NCBI RefSeq assembly: GCF_014635585.1
Contig: NZ_BMDC01000001.1
Coordinates: 372,001-436,000 of the forward strand
Direction of reading: 5' to 3'
From: Rothia aerolata
GTDB taxonomy: Bacteria > Actinomycetota > Actinomycetes > Actinomycetales > Micrococcaceae
Length of the DNA stretch: 64,000 bases
The translations under genes were made by a program, and so were the position numbers. The notes under the pieces are model-generated. The model saw only the letters and a program-made list of their open reading frames with translations. It was not told the DNA's origin and did no database searches. Of the stretch, positions 19,047 to 28,939 are shown one piece after another. The first letter of the stretch is position 1, and the number at the start of each line of letters is the position of its first letter.

Positions 19047-19600
19047 TCGGGGTTCTCCGTCTCGTCTAATTCGTTCTCAGCAGGCTCAGCGTGTTCAGTA
19101 ACTGACGTGGGGATTTCGTCTTCGATTTCAACCTGAGTGCCGGGTAAGGAGTGACCGGCTTTGATGGAATCCAAAGAATATTGCAGAATATTCACCGCTG
19201 CCACCTGATCCACCATAGTTTTAAAGTCTCGGGAAGAGACACCCGCCTCGTGGAGGGAACGATGAGCGCTCACCGTGGTCAGCCTCTCGTCAACGAGCCA
19301 GATGGGTAGGTCACGGTTCTCTGCCAGCAGTTCGCGTTTGAGCTGCAAGGCATAGTCACGGGCCATTTCTGTTGAGGCGCTTTCGCCGCCCCTCATGGTC
19401 TTGGGCAAGCCCACAAAAATCTCGGTGACGTCGTGTACCTCAAGAAGCTTCCGCAACACCCTGCGGTCTGAATTCTTCTTGAGGTCACGGCGCAAAGTTT
19501 TCAGCGGGGTTGCCAGAATACCGTCGGGGTCGCACAGGGCGAGGCCGACGCGGGCATTGCCCACGTCGACTCCCATGCGTACACCTCGTGTAAAGCTCAC
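19043..19600 (-). CDS. ruvX: Holliday junction resolvase-like protein YqgF/RuvX
   Basis: RNase H-fold protein linked to pre-16S rRNA 5' processing and junction resolution. The 185 residues begin with the family pattern RGVRMGVDVGNARVGLALCDPDG, continue with FVGLPKTMRGGES and end in VDERLTTVSAHRSL and VDQVAAVNILQYSL. The final 35 residues are acidic and not conserved. The GTG at 19600 lies 9 nt after the alaS stop; an ATG eight codons inside with a closer AGGTG is an alternative start. alaS-ruvX-mltG-aroE is the usual actinobacterial order. Confidence 0.94.
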   Translation of the reverse strand: MSFTRGVRMGVDVGNARVGLALCDPDGILATPLKTLRRDLKKNSDRRVLRKLLEVHDVTEIFVGLPKTMRGGESASTEMARDYALQLKRELLAENRDLPIWLVDERLTTVSAHRSLHEAGVSSRDFKTMVDQVAAVNILQYSLDSIKAGHSLPGTQVEIEDEIPTSVTEHAEPAENELDETENPE

Positions 19601-19609
19601 CGGCTCGGC

Positions 19610-22291
19610 TTAGCTTTCTGCAATCGCGGTACGAATTGCCGCAAAAGCGTCGTCGATCTTAGCCGGATCCTGGCCACCGCCCTGGGCGACGTCGTCCTTA
19701 CCGCCGCCGCCACCGCCGAGCACTCCGGCAGCAACGCGCACCAGGGCACCGGCCTTGACGCCGGCCTCGCGGGCGGCCTCATTGGTGGCCACCAGAATCA
19801 CGGGGCGGCCATTGTTGACACCGCAAACGGCAACCACGGCAGCCTCAGCGCCGAGGCGGTTGCGCAGGTCAAGAGCCAGTTCGCGTACCACGTTAGCCGA
19901 GAGTTCACCGGCGTTGTGCAGCAGGGCGCGCACGGAACCGATGGTTTCGGCTGACTCGGTGAGCTTGCCAGCCTGGGCCTGCAGCTTCTCCTTACGCAGC
20001 TTCTCTAGCTCCTTCTCAGCCTGCTTGAGCTTATCAAGGGTTTCGGTGAGCTTGGCGGGTAGGTCGGAAGACTTCTGCACCTTCATCATGGAGGTCAGCT
20101 GGTTCACCAGGGTGCGCTCGGCCGCCAGGTGGTTGAAGGAGTCCAGACCAACCAGCGCTTCAACACGGCGGTTACCCGAACCAACCGACTGCTCGGTGAG
20201 CAGGCTCAGTGAGCCAATCTCAGCGGAGGAACCAACGTGGGTACCACCGCAGAGCTCGCGGGAGAAGTCTCCACCAATCTCCACCACGCGCACTATGTCG
20301 CCGTACTTCTCACCGAAGAGGCTCATAGCACCCAGCTTCTTAGCTTCTGCCAGGGGCATTTCTCGGGTGACGGTCTGCAGGTTGTCGCGGATTGCGGTGT
20401 TGGCGACTTCCTCCACTTCCTGCTTGGCGGACTCGGAGAGTCCCTCGTTCCAGGCGAAGTCAAAGCGCAGGTAGCCCTCCTTGTTGAAGGAGCCTCGCTG
20501 GGTAGCTTCGTTGCCCAGAACCTGGTGCAGGGCGGCGTGGATGATGTGGGTACCGGAGTGGGCCTTTTCACCGTCAAAACGGCGCTGTTCATTCACGTGG
20601 GCGGTAACGGTAGCGCCGGTTGCTACTTCACCCTCGCGGACGACGGCGCGGTGCACGCTCAGGCCCTTGACCGGCTGCTGAACGTCGGAGACGTCAATGA
20701 TAAAGCCGTTGCCGGAGATGGTGCCGGTATCTGCTGCCTGGCCACCGGCCTCAGCGTAGAAGGGGGTCTCGTCCAGAACAATCTCAACCTTATCCCCTGC
20801 CTTAGCGGCGGGCACGGTGGCACCGTCTACCAGAATAGCCCGCAGGGTGGTTTCGGTCTTGAGCTCGTCGTAGCCGGTGAAGATTGAGCCGCGTTCGTCG
20901 GCCAGCTCGCGGAAAGCGGAGAGGTCAGCGTGGGCACCCTTCTTAGCCTTGGCGTCTGCCTGGGCGCGGTGGCGCTGCTCTTCCATCAGTTCGCGGAAGG
21001 CCTTCTCGTCTACCTTAACGCCGGCTTCCTCAGCCATTTCCAGGGTGAGGTCGATGGGGAAACCGTAGGTATCGTGCAGGGTAAAGGCCTCTTCACCGGA
21101 GACCATTGCCTGACCCGATGCCTTAGCGTGTTTCACAGCCTCGTCCAGGCGCTCGGTGCCTGACTCGATGGTGCGCAGGAAGGCTTTTTCTTCGGCGTAG
21201 GCGATGCGGGAGATACGCTCGAAATCGTTGATGACCACGGGGAAGGCACCGCCCATAGCATCGCGGGAGGCCGGGAAGAGCACGGGCAGGCAGGGCTCGG
21301 TAACGCCCAGCAGGCGCATGGCGCGAATCGCGCGACGCATGAGACGGCGCAGAATGTAGCCGCGGCCCTCGTTGGAGGGGGTCACGCCGTCGGCAATCAG
21401 CATCAGGGAGGAACGGATGTGGTCTGCCACCACGCGCATACGCACGTCGTCCTCATAGCCCTCGTCATCAGCGTTTTCAGAACCGTGGTACTTCTTACCG
21501 GAGAGCTTAGAGGCGGCATCGAGCACAGGGCGCACCTGGTCGGTCTCGTAGAAGTTCTCAACACCCTGTAGCAGCATGGCCAGGCGCTCTACACCCAGAC
21601 CGGTATCGATGTTCTTCTTGGGCAGCTCACCGAGAATCTCAAAGGAATCCTTGCCGGTGCCCTCACCGCGCTGGTACTGCATGAAGACCAGGTTCCAGAT
21701 TTCGATGTAGCGGTCGTCATCTACCGCCGGGCCGCCGTCCTTACCGTAGGCCGGGCCGCGGTCGTAGAAAATCTCGGAGTCGGGGCCAGCGGGGCCGGGC
21801 TGACCGGTTGACCAGTAGTTCTCACCCATGCCCATCTTCTGAATGCGCTCGGCGGGGAAACCGACCTTGTTGGTCCAAATATCGTAGGCTTCGTCGTCGC
21901 CCTCGTAGACAGTCACCCACAGGCGCTCGGGGTCAAGACCAAAGCCACCCTGATCAACCGAGGTGGTCAGCAGCTCGTAGGCCCAGGGAATAACCTCAGC
22001 CTTGAAGTAGTCGCCGAAGGAGAAGTTACCTGCCATCTGGAAGAAGGTGCCGTGGCGGGCAGTCTTGCCCACCTCGTCAATATCCAGGGTGCGGATGCAC
22101 TTCTGAACAGAAGTCGCACGCGAAAATTCGGGGGTCTCCTGCCCCAGGAAGTAAGGGATAAAGGGAACCATGCCGGCGATGGTGAACATTGCACCGGGCT
22201 GATTGGAAACCAGGGAAGCGCTGGGGATCACGGTGTGGCCGCGATCCTTGAAGAATTCAAGCCAGCGCTTTGAAATTTCCTGTGAAAGCAT
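19610..22291 (-). CDS. alaS: alanyl-tRNA synthetase
   Basis: Charges tRNA-Ala and clears mischarged serine or glycine. The 893 residues are full length. The class II catalytic core (about 1-240) includes FKDRGHTVIPSASLV and GNFSFGDYFK. The editing domain contains HSGTHIIHAALHQVLG and CGGTHV, the zinc-binding His and Cys motifs. A coiled coil (around 725-775, TETLDKLKQAEKELEKLRKE) leads to the glycine-rich C-Ala domain with GVLGGGGGGKDDVAQGGG. Confidence 0.98.
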   Translation of the reverse strand: MLSQEISKRWLEFFKDRGHTVIPSASLVSNQPGAMFTIAGMVPFIPYFLGQETPEFSRATSVQKCIRTLDIDEVGKTARHGTFFQMAGNFSFGDYFKAEVIPWAYELLTTSVDQGGFGLDPERLWVTVYEGDDEAYDIWTNKVGFPAERIQKMGMGENYWSTGQPGPAGPDSEIFYDRGPAYGKDGGPAVDDDRYIEIWNLVFMQYQRGEGTGKDSFEILGELPKKNIDTGLGVERLAMLLQGVENFYETDQVRPVLDAASKLSGKKYHGSENADDEGYEDDVRMRVVADHIRSSLMLIADGVTPSNEGRGYILRRLMRRAIRAMRLLGVTEPCLPVLFPASRDAMGGAFPVVINDFERISRIAYAEEKAFLRTIESGTERLDEAVKHAKASGQAMVSGEEAFTLHDTYGFPIDLTLEMAEEAGVKVDEKAFRELMEEQRHRAQADAKAKKGAHADLSAFRELADERGSIFTGYDELKTETTLRAILVDGATVPAAKAGDKVEIVLDETPFYAEAGGQAADTGTISGNGFIIDVSDVQQPVKGLSVHRAVVREGEVATGATVTAHVNEQRRFDGEKAHSGTHIIHAALHQVLGNEATQRGSFNKEGYLRFDFAWNEGLSESAKQEVEEVANTAIRDNLQTVTREMPLAEAKKLGAMSLFGEKYGDIVRVVEIGGDFSRELCGGTHVGSSAEIGSLSLLTEQSVGSGNRRVEALVGLDSFNHLAAERTLVNQLTSMMKVQKSSDLPAKLTETLDKLKQAEKELEKLRKEKLQAQAGKLTESAETIGSVRALLHNAGELSANVVRELALDLRNRLGAEAAVVAVCGVNNGRPVILVATNEAAREAGVKAGALVRVAAGVLGGGGGGKDDVAQGGGQDPAKIDDAFAAIRTAIAES

Positions 22292-22342
22292 GAAACTTTT
22301 GTTCCTTTTCCTTCGTTGTGTACTAAAACCTAATGTTCAAGA

Positions 22343-22597
22343 TTAGGCGAAAAAGTCTTCACCTAGCGCCCGATCGCGGGCGATTCGTTCTCGAATTTTT
22401 GCTTGAGTGTTCTGAGTATCTTCTGGTAGGCGGGACGCCGCCGGGCGGGTTTTCTCATCTACCTGCTTGATTTTGGTCTTGGGCTGAGTGCGCAGACCAT
22501 ACTGTTCTTTAAGCTCTGTCTCGCGCTCAGACATTCCCGCTTTCACTCTGTCCCTAAAATCTGCTGCCTGCCTAATAGCGCGGTCTAGGATTCCCAC
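22343..22597 (-). CDS. small conserved protein between DUF948 gene and alaS
   Basis: Unknown function. 84 residues, strongly charged (many K, R, E and D), probably helical and cytoplasmic, with no membrane segment or Cys. The GTG start at 22597 overlaps the end of the DUF948 gene by 13 nt and is preceded by AAAGGCAGG, so the two are translated together. A small gene at this place upstream of alaS also occurs in other Micrococcaceae as far as I recall. Composition is like the neighbours. Confidence 0.7.
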   Translation of the reverse strand: MGILDRAIRQAADFRDRVKAGMSERETELKEQYGLRTQPKTKIKQVDEKTRPAASRLPEDTQNTQAKIRERIARDRALGEDFFA

Positions 22598-22992
22598 GGG
22601 CCTGCCTTTGGTGTGCTCGTTGCCCCGGAGTTCTCAGCTGCGCCGGCGCCGTCCTGCTTCATGGCCTTGCGCAAACCGTGCGAGAAGGAGGCCACCTTAA
22701 TCAGGGGCTGGCCAACGGTTGAGCTCACAAGAGAAGACAGGGCTGAGACGTTGGCTGAGGCATCGGAGAAGTTATTGGTGATGTCTTCTACCTTAGCCAG
22801 CTGGGCATTGGTGGTGGAAACGGTTTTGGTGACCTCCCCCAAGAGCGGGGTTGCCTCGCTGTTGAGAGACTTAATGGTTGCGGTGAGTTCATCAAAGACC
22901 TTACCAAGTTTGATGATGGGCAGAGCCAGCAGAGCAACGAGAATTGCAAAAACTGCTGCGGCAATCAGACCCGCTATGTCTCCACCTGTCAC
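22585..22992 (-). CDS. DUF948 family membrane protein
   Basis: Membrane-anchored protein of unknown function. 135 residues: one N-terminal helix (about 7-26, AGLIAAAVFAILVALLALPI), a coiled-coil region (KVFDELTATIKSLNSEATPL, then LAKVEDITNNFSDASANVSA) and a disordered tail. This is the DUF948 layout, which resembles chemoreceptor-like coiled coils without signalling motifs. The GTG at 22992 has GGGGGAG upstream. First gene of the run to alaS-ruvX-mltG-aroE. Confidence 0.85.
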   Translation of the reverse strand: MTGGDIAGLIAAAVFAILVALLALPIIKLGKVFDELTATIKSLNSEATPLLGEVTKTVSTTNAQLAKVEDITNNFSDASANVSALSSLVSSTVGQPLIKVASFSHGLRKAMKQDGAGAAENSGATSTPKAGPWES

Positions 22993-23081
22993 AGGACTCC
23001 CCCGCTTATTCGAAACTTAGAACACGATTTGATAACAATCCTACCGTACGCCGGTACATACTTAAAGAACTCAAGACACAA

Positions 23082-23115
23082 AGGAGGGCTCGCACCCAAC
23101 GGCACGAGCCCTCCT
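23082..23115 (-). terminator. rpsD: rpsD terminator
   Basis: 11-bp stem AGGAGGGCTCG / CGAGCCCTCCT around a 12-nt loop, just after the rpsD stop; followed on the minus strand by TTTGTGT. Confidence 0.8.
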
Positions 23116-23127
23116 CAGACGCTTTAA

Positions 23128-23760
23128 TTATGCAAGGCGTGAGTAGTATTCAACCACGAGCTGCTCTTCGCAGATCACGGGTACTTCTTCGCGCTTGGGT
23201 GCACGATCGAGCTTTGCGTGAAGCTTTTCGATCTCAACGTTCAGGTATGCAGGGGTGTCGGGCAGAACTGCCTGGTGCTCACCGGTTGCTGCAATCTGGA
23301 ACGGGGTCATCTTCTCAGACTTGGGGTGTACGTGGATGAGCTGGCCCGGCTTCACGCGGAAGGAGGGGCGGTCAACACGAACGCCGTCAACCATGATGTG
23401 ACGGTGCACAACCAGCTGACGAGCCTGAGCGATGGTGCGTGCGAAACCTGCGCGCAGAACCAGCGCGTCGAGGCGGGTCTCGAGGATTTCAACCAGGTTC
23501 TTACCGGTCTGGCCTTCAAGACGCTTTGCTTCCAGGTATGCACGGCGCATCTGAGCCTCGCGGATGTTGTACTGAGCGCGCAGACGCTGCTTCTCACGCA
23601 GCTGAACTGCGTAGTTGGAGTCAGCCTTCTTGCGGGCGCGGCCGTGCTGGCCGGGGCCGTAAGGACGGCGCTCGAAGTACTTCTCTGCCTTGGGGGTCAG
23701 TGCGATGCCGAGTGCGCGTGAGTGACGCACAGTGCGGCGGGTACGGTAATTGCTTGCCAC
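23128..23760 (-). CDS. rpsD: 30S ribosomal protein S4
   Basis: Primary 16S rRNA-binding protein of the small subunit. The start is the GTG at 23760 with AAAGG upstream, giving 210 residues that begin MASNYRTRRTVRHSRALGI; the open frame extends 31 codons further without family match. RPYGPGQHG, YNIREAQMRRAYLEAKRL and the S4 RNA-binding domain (RLDALVLRAGFARTIAQARQ, VVHRHIMVDG) are clear. No zinc Cys residues, so this is the C-minus form. It is monocistronic, away from the rpoA operon, as in many Actinobacteria. Confidence 0.97.
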   Translation of the reverse strand: MASNYRTRRTVRHSRALGIALTPKAEKYFERRPYGPGQHGRARKKADSNYAVQLREKQRLRAQYNIREAQMRRAYLEAKRLEGQTGKNLVEILETRLDALVLRAGFARTIAQARQLVVHRHIMVDGVRVDRPSFRVKPGQLIHVHPKSEKMTPFQIAATGEHQAVLPDTPAYLNVEIEKLHAKLDRAPKREEVPVICEEQLVVEYYSRLA

Positions 23761-23846
23761 AATTTGCCTTTCATAGCGGTTGAACCCAAGCAAAACGGAT
23801 GCGCTGGGGTTCATTTTTTCTGTGTGAACTGGCCTCCTACCTTCAT

Positions 23847-23868
23847 ACCGCACACGAATTTGTGCGGT
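23847..23868 (-). promoter_or_regulatory. hairpin in the rpsD leader
   Basis: 8-bp stem ACCGCACA / TGTGCGGT, about 90 nt upstream of the rpsD start, inside an otherwise gene-free 292-nt region (23761-24052). It may be part of an S4 autoregulatory site; this is not shown by sequence alone. The remaining leader shows no further clear element. Confidence 0.35.
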
Positions 23869-24010
23869 GGAGAGTTTCCGGCAGCCGCACCGGAGAACTA
23901 CAACACGTCGGTGATCACCCTGTCTGTTTCCATTAAGGGTGCGTTTTGGCGTGCTTGCCAGCCAAGTTTCAAGCTTACAGTTTTCGCCTGCCTTTGTCAG
24001 CCATTAAAGA

Positions 24011-24044
24011 AAACCGGTGCTAGTGCTTTCACTAACACCGGTTT
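24011..24044 (-). terminator. terminator of the Tat-exported protein gene
   Basis: 15-bp stem with one mismatch (AAACCGGTGCTAGTG / CACTAACACCGGTTT), loop of 4 nt, followed by TTTTCTTT on the minus strand, 8 nt after the stop at 24053. Confidence 0.85.
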
Positions 24045-24052
24045 CTTGGCGC

Positions 24053-24844
24053 TTACCAGATGCCGTCCTGAGAATTAGAACCTACCCCTGATGAGTGGTT
24101 ACCGGTAACGCGGGTATCGATACCGGATCCGTAGGGAATGGGATAGGTGGCATCGCCTCGGCCTCGGAAAACCCAGTTCACGGTGGGAACCCAGGTTTCC
24201 ATCTTGGCGTCAAAGTATTCGCGGCACTCTTCATTGGAAAGGTTGAGCGAATCGTAGGTGGGTGCGCCCGAGGTCTCTCCGGGAGTAATCACCATGTAGT
24301 TCGTCCAACGGCCTACACCGGTAGCGCCGTCACCGAAACTAACGGCTAGGTCTTCCTCAGCGCCGTCCCTGAGAGTTCCTACGAAATACCATTCGATTCT
24401 GCGCTGCACTGTTCCCACCGGCTTATTTGCCATGCTGCCGAAGTCCTCATAGGTGAGAGTACCGTTTGAGGTTGAGGGAACCGCCAGACCGCGCCCCACG
24501 TTATCGATGACATTGTTATTGAGGATTTCAACGGTCAAATGCAAGGGGTTATCTTCGGTAAAGACCTGGTCGCAGCCTGAAATGTTTCTCACGTTAATCG
24601 CCGTGCCGGCAACATAGCCGTTGATAGCCCCAACAGGCTGGTAAACGTTAATTTCCAGCTGAGATGGCTGGCCGTTGCACTGATACATGGCGGCAGCCTC
24701 AGTAAAAGCTCTGTCAATCCGGGCCTGGTTTTCGGTGGAGCAATAGGAGGCGGCATAGGCAGGCACTGCCGAGGTAGCTGCAATAACGGGGACAGACCAG
24801 GCCATGCCCTTGGTCAAAGTGCGGCGCGAAATTTTCTCAGTCAT
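24053..24844 (-). CDS. Tat-exported secreted protein of unknown function
   Basis: 263 residues. The N-terminus has a twin-arginine signal: SRRTLTKGMAWSVPVIAA, then cleavage after AYA in AVPAYAAS near residue 33, a form common in Actinobacteria. The mature part has few cysteines, is rich in beta-type sequence (LTVEILNNNVIDNVGRGLAV; NYMVITPGETSGAPTYDSL) and has no lipobox, LPXTG or membrane helix, so it should be released or loosely attached. The region NKPVGTVQRRIEWYFVGTLR resembles a cell-surface beta-sandwich, but I recognise no family. Single gene with its own terminator; a TTGAAA -- 17 nt -- CAATAT promoter near 24890-24920 is possible. Confidence 0.8.
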   Translation of the reverse strand: MTEKISRRTLTKGMAWSVPVIAATSAVPAYAASYCSTENQARIDRAFTEAAAMYQCNGQPSQLEINVYQPVGAINGYVAGTAINVRNISGCDQVFTEDNPLHLTVEILNNNVIDNVGRGLAVPSTSNGTLTYEDFGSMANKPVGTVQRRIEWYFVGTLRDGAEEDLAVSFGDGATGVGRWTNYMVITPGETSGAPTYDSLNLSNEECREYFDAKMETWVPTVNWVFRGRGDATYPIPYGSGIDTRVTGNHSSGVGSNSQDGIW

Positions 24845-24989
24845 AGTCTCTAAGGTTGGGGGTAGGGAGCCGAAGAAGATTTCTCATTGATATTGCTAGA
24901 ATAAACCCATTATTTCAACCAACTGGTTCAAATATCATGCCTATCTTGCCATATGAGAATCTTCATAGTTTTTGACGGTCGTTAAGGCC

Positions 24990-26390
24990 TCATCGTCCCT
25001 TCAAAATCCGAAAAATCTTCTCAAGCCTGGTTTTGACCCTTTTCTCTTCCCCGTTAGTCGTGGGCCGATAGTAGGTTCTGCCCTCCAACTCATCGGGAAG
25101 GTACTGCTGGGCCGCTACAGAAAACTCAACGTCGTGGGGGTAGACGTAGCCCACCCCGTGCCCGAACTGGGCGGCTCCCCCGTAGTGACCATCGCGCAGG
25201 TGCAGGGGAACCGGGCGGGCACCGCCGGCTTTAACGTCTGCCAGCGCCTCATCAATAGCGGTAATGACGGCGTTTGATTTGGGGGCGGTCGCTAGGTGGA
25301 TGGTTGCCTGGGCAAGATTGATACGGGCCTCGGGCATACCGATGAGCTGAACGGCCTGGGCCGCATTGACCGCCGAGGTGAGGGCGGTGGGGTCAGCCAT
25401 ACCAATATCTTCACTGGCATGAACCACCAGGCGGCGGGCGATAAAGCGGGGGTCCTCCCCCGCCGAAATCATACGCGCCAGATAGTGCAGGGCAGCATCA
25501 ACATCGGAGCCGCGGATTGACTTGATAAAGGCCGAAATGACGTCGTAGTGCTGGTCGCCATTTTTGTCGTAGCGCACCGATGCCTGGTTGAGGGCCTGCT
25601 GGGCATCTTCAAGAGTGATCTCAACCGGCTCGCCGCTAGCAGACTCCCCCTCGCCGTCCTCAGAAACTTCAGCAGCCGCGCGTCCAAAGGCTACAGCCGC
25701 CGCGGCTTCCAGGGAGGTCAGCGCCTTGCGGGCGTCCCCTACCGCCGTGCGCACCAGGTGGTCCCGCGCTTCATCAGACAGAACCGCCTCACCCCTCAGC
25801 CCACGGGAATCAGCAACAGCTCTTTCCAGAAGTTCCAGAATATCTTCATCGTTGAGACCGGTTAGCGTTAGCAGAATGGAGCGCGAAAGCAGGGGTGAAA
25901 TCACCGAGAAAGAAGGGTTCTCGGTGGTGGCGGCAATCAGGATGACCCAGCCGTTTTCAACTCCGGGTAGCAGGGCATCCTGCTGGGCCTTGGTGAACCG
26001 ATGAATCTCATCGAGAAACAAAACCGTGGTCACGCCCAGCAGGTCGCGGTCTTGCAGAGCTTGCTCCATCACCGCCCGCACGTCCTTGACGCCGGCGGTA
26101 ATAGCCGAGAGCTCCACAAACTTGCGCCCGCCCGAGCGGGCAATCACGTTGGCAAGGGTGGTTTTACCGGTGCCGGGAGGCCCCCAAAGAATCACCGACT
26201 GGGCATTGGCGGGGGTATTTCCACCCTCACCTGCCAGAACACGCAGGGGCGAACCCGCATGGAGCAGGTGCTTTTGCCCCACAATCTCGTTGAGATTCCG
26301 CGGGCGCATTCGAACAGCCAGAGGTGCCCGCGCCCGGGTGGGCTCGGGAGTTTCTTCGGGGTCATCGAGGGTGTCGAAGAGGTCTGGCAC
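24990..26390 (-). CDS. rarA: replication-associated recombination protein A
   Basis: AAA+ ATPase (RarA/MgsA/WRNIP1 family) that acts on stalled replication forks. 466 residues: Walker A in [15 protein letters not shown] near 70-84, Walker B in [12 protein letters not shown] near 128-139, sensor 1 in ATTENPSF, then the C-terminal tetramerisation region with [17 protein letters not shown] and [13 protein letters not shown]. The GTG at 26390 has GAGGA upstream. It starts 38 nt after the dtd stop, and is likely co-transcribed with dtd. Confidence 0.96.
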   Translation of the reverse strand: MPDLFDTLDDPEETPEPTRARAPLAVRMRPRNLNEIVGQKHLLHAGSPLRVLAGEGGNTPANAQSVILWGPPGTGKTTLANVIARSGGRKFVELSAITAGVKDVRAVMEQALQDRDLLGVTTVLFLDEIHRFTKAQQDALLPGVENGWVILIAATTENPSFSVISPLLSRSILLTLTGLNDEDILELLERAVADSRGLRGEAVLSDEARDHLVRTAVGDARKALTSLEAAAAVAFGRAAAEVSEDGEGESASGEPVEITLEDAQQALNQASVRYDKNGDQHYDVISAFIKSIRGSDVDAALHYLARMISAGEDPRFIARRLVVHASEDIGMADPTALTSAVNAAQAVQLIGMPEARINLAQATIHLATAPKSNAVITAIDEALADVKAGGARPVPLHLRDGHYGGAAQFGHGVGYVYPHDVEFSVAAQQYLPDELEGRTYYRPTTNGEEKRVKTRLEKIFRILKGR

Positions 26391-26428
26391 GGTTTTTCCT
26401 CTGATTGAAAGACTTTATTTTTGCAGGT

Positions 26429-26866
26429 TTAAAGCAGGTCTTCTGAGTCTAAAATGAGAGTCACCGGCCCGTCATTGGTCAGGCTCACTTTCATCTCAGC
26501 GCCGAAGATTCCGGTTTCAACCCGAGCTCCCAGCTCCCTGAGCTTTTCCACATATTGCTCATAGAGAGGTTCGGAGATAGGGCCGGGTGCCGCCTTAGAC
26601 CAGGAGGGCCTACGGCCCTTCTTCATATCGGCATAGAGGGTGAACTGGCTAATGGCCAATACCGGTGCCCCAAGATCTGAAGCTGACTTCTCCCCCTCAA
26701 AGATGCGCTGGTTGAGGGTCTTCTCCGCCAGCTTATTGATTTCAGCCTCACCGTCGTCGTGGGTAATTCCTACCAGAGCTACCAGCCCAGGCCCCTGAAT
26801 TTGGCCCACGATTTTTCCCTCTACTTCAACCTGAGCCTCAGTTACTCTCTGAAGAACCACGCGCAT
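26429..26866 (-). CDS. dtd: D-aminoacyl-tRNA deacylase
   Basis: Removes D-amino acids and glycine from mischarged tRNA. The 145 residues match family length and carry the two catalytic motifs: SQFTLYAD near 79-86 and the cross-subunit Pro motif in NDGPVT near 131-136 (usually NxGPVT). The protein forms a dimer. The ATG at 26866 has AAAGGTGG upstream. Confidence 0.95.
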   Translation of the reverse strand: MRVVLQRVTEAQVEVEGKIVGQIQGPGLVALVGITHDDGEAEINKLAEKTLNQRIFEGEKSASDLGAPVLAISQFTLYADMKKGRRPSWSKAAPGPISEPLYEQYVEKLRELGARVETGIFGAEMKVSLTNDGPVTLILDSEDLL

Positions 26867-26955
26867 AATTATTGACCACCTTTAATCTCGCAAGCAGCTT
26901 CTTGTAGCCACTTTTCTGTTTGCGAAGGAGTATTGAAGTTGAAGAACTTAGATAA

Positions 26956-27034
26956 AAATCGGGAGAGTGTACCGCCCGAATTCCCCTGAGGCTTATCAGC
27001 CTAGAGCAGTTTGGGCGGCACGCTCCCCCGATTT
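26956..27034 (-). terminator. large compound hairpin terminator after aspS
   Basis: Long imperfect outer stem (26956-26977 with 27013-27034, core ATCGGG...CCGCCC) enclosing a perfect AGGCTGATAAGCCT hairpin. On the minus strand it ends in TTTTTATC. It lies 32 nt after the aspS stop. The 200-nt gap to dtd holds nothing else clear. Confidence 0.75.
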
Positions 27035-27066
27035 CAGTCTTGAGAGACAGAAAGTTCTAACGCGAT

Positions 27067-28845
27067 TTATGCGTCTTTCTTTTCGTCCTTCTTAGGCTTG
27101 AAGTCCACGCCTGCTTCCTTACGCTGCTGGGCAGTAATGGGGGCAGGTGCCGCGGTGAGCGGGTCGAAACCGTTGCCGGTTTTGGGGAAGGCAATGACGT
27201 CGCGGATGGAGTCGGTGCCGCCCAGAAGCTGGAGCACGCGGTCCCAGCCAAATGCGATACCGCCCATGGGAGGTGCACCGAAGGAGAATGCGTCCAGCAG
27301 GAAGCCGAACTTCTCCTGGGCCTCTTCTTCACCAATGCCCATGACGTTGAAGACTCGCTCCTGAACGTCCTTACGGTGGATACGAATAGAGCCGCCACCA
27401 ATTTCGTTACCGTTGCAGACGATGTCGTAGGCGTAAGCCAGAGCCTCACCGGGTTCCTGGTCAAAAGTATCGAGGAACTCGGGCTTGGGCGAGGTGAAGG
27501 CGTGGTGCACGGCGGTCCAAGCGGAGTTACCCAGTGCTACGTCACCTGATGCGGTTGCGTCGGCAGCGGGTTCAAACATGGGAGCGTCCACCACCCACAC
27601 GAAGGACCAGTCGCCGTCCTTAATCAAACCGGTGCGGTGGCCGATTTCCACGCGAGCAGCGCCGAGCAGGGCACGGGATTCCTTGGCGGTACCAGCGGCA
27701 AAGAAGATGCAGTCGCCGGGCTGGGCACCGGTAGCCTCTGCCAGGCCTTCACGCTCTTCATCGGTGATGTTCTTGGCAACGGGGCCGGTCAGCTCGCCGT
27801 CCTCCTGAATCAGAACGTAGGCAAGACCCTTAGCACCGCGCTGCTTGGCCCATTCCTGCCAGGCATCGAGGGTGCGGCGGGGCTGGGAGGCACCGCCGGG
27901 CATCACAACCGCACCCACATAGGGGGCCTTAAAGACGCGGAAGGTGGTGTTCTTGAAGTAGTCGGTCAGCTCGGTCAGTTCCAGGCCAAAGCGGAGATCG
28001 GGCTTGTCAGAGCCGTACTTCTCCATGGCGTCCTTGTAGGTAATCCGCTCGATGGGGCGGGGAACCTTAACGTCAATCAGGTTCCACACGGCCTCAACAA
28101 TGCGCTCACCCAGGTCGATAATGTCTTCCTGGTCTACGAAAGATGCCTCAATGTCCAGCTGGGTGAACTCGGGCTGGCGGTCAGCGCGGAAGTCTTCGTC
28201 GCGGTAGCAGCGGGCAATCTGGTAGTACTTCTCGATACCGCCCACCTGCAGCAGCTGTTTGAAGAGCTGGGGTGACTGGGGCAGGGCGTACCATGAACCG
28301 GGAGCCAGGCGGGCAGGCACCAGGAAGTCGCGGGCACCCTCGGGGGTGGAGCGGGTCAGGGTGGGAGTTTCCACCTCGGTGAACTTGTCAGCCGCCAGAA
28401 CCTCACGAGCCACGCGGTTGGCCTCGGAACGCAGGCGCATCAGTCGGGCAGGCTCAGGACGCCGCAGATCCAGGTAGCGGTAGCGCAGACGGGCTTCCTC
28501 ACCCACCTCAACGTGCTCGTCGATCTGGAAGGGCAGGGGTGCTGCGGTGTTCAGCACCTCGGTTTCCTTAACCTCAACCTCGATTTCGCCGGTGGTCAGG
28601 TTGGGGTTCTCGTTACCCTCGGGGCGCTTGGTTACCTCACCGGTCACCTTAAGCACGTACTCGTTGCGCAGGGCATCAAAGTCAGCTTCATTGTGGAACA
28701 CGCACTGGGTTACGCCTTCGCGGTCACGCAAATCAACGAAAGCAACACCGCCGTGGTCACGGCGGCGGGAAACCCAGCCGGTCAGGGTTACGGTTTCGCC
28801 AATGTTGGCGGCGGTGAGTTCACCGAGGGTGTGGGTGCGTAGCAC
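27067..28845 (-). CDS. aspS: aspartyl-tRNA synthetase
   Basis: Charges tRNA-Asp (and, in some bacteria, tRNA-Asn). I use the GTG at 28845, preceded by GGAAAGGA, because it gives 592 residues starting [20 protein letters not shown], the normal bacterial AspRS N-terminus; the frame is open 12 codons further up. OB-fold anticodon domain (1-110) with [19 protein letters not shown], class II motifs [39 protein letters not shown] and [14 protein letters not shown], and the bacterial GAD insertion in between. It lies 94 nt after hisS. Confidence 0.97.
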   Translation of the reverse strand: MLRTHTLGELTAANIGETVTLTGWVSRRRDHGGVAFVDLRDREGVTQCVFHNEADFDALRNEYVLKVTGEVTKRPEGNENPNLTTGEIEVEVKETEVLNTAAPLPFQIDEHVEVGEEARLRYRYLDLRRPEPARLMRLRSEANRVAREVLAADKFTEVETPTLTRSTPEGARDFLVPARLAPGSWYALPQSPQLFKQLLQVGGIEKYYQIARCYRDEDFRADRQPEFTQLDIEASFVDQEDIIDLGERIVEAVWNLIDVKVPRPIERITYKDAMEKYGSDKPDLRFGLELTELTDYFKNTTFRVFKAPYVGAVVMPGGASQPRRTLDAWQEWAKQRGAKGLAYVLIQEDGELTGPVAKNITDEEREGLAEATGAQPGDCIFFAAGTAKESRALLGAARVEIGHRTGLIKDGDWSFVWVVDAPMFEPAADATASGDVALGNSAWTAVHHAFTSPKPEFLDTFDQEPGEALAYAYDIVCNGNEIGGGSIRIHRKDVQERVFNVMGIGEEEAQEKFGFLLDAFSFGAPPMGGIAFGWDRVLQLLGGTDSIRDVIAFPKTGNGFDPLTAAPAPITAQQRKEAGVDFKPKKDEKKDA

Positions 28846-28939
28846 GTGAGTCCTTTCCTTCCCCGCTCTCCTTGGGTTCAACAGCGAGGGTTTTTATCAA
28901 ATTCTTGAGCTATTTTAGCGGTTTTGAAGCCCGAGTACC

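Noticed and set aside
28846-28939. T-box riboswitch in front of aspS, hisS, alaS or thrS
   Set aside because: No AGGGTGGNACCGCG antiterminator motif was found in any of these leaders.
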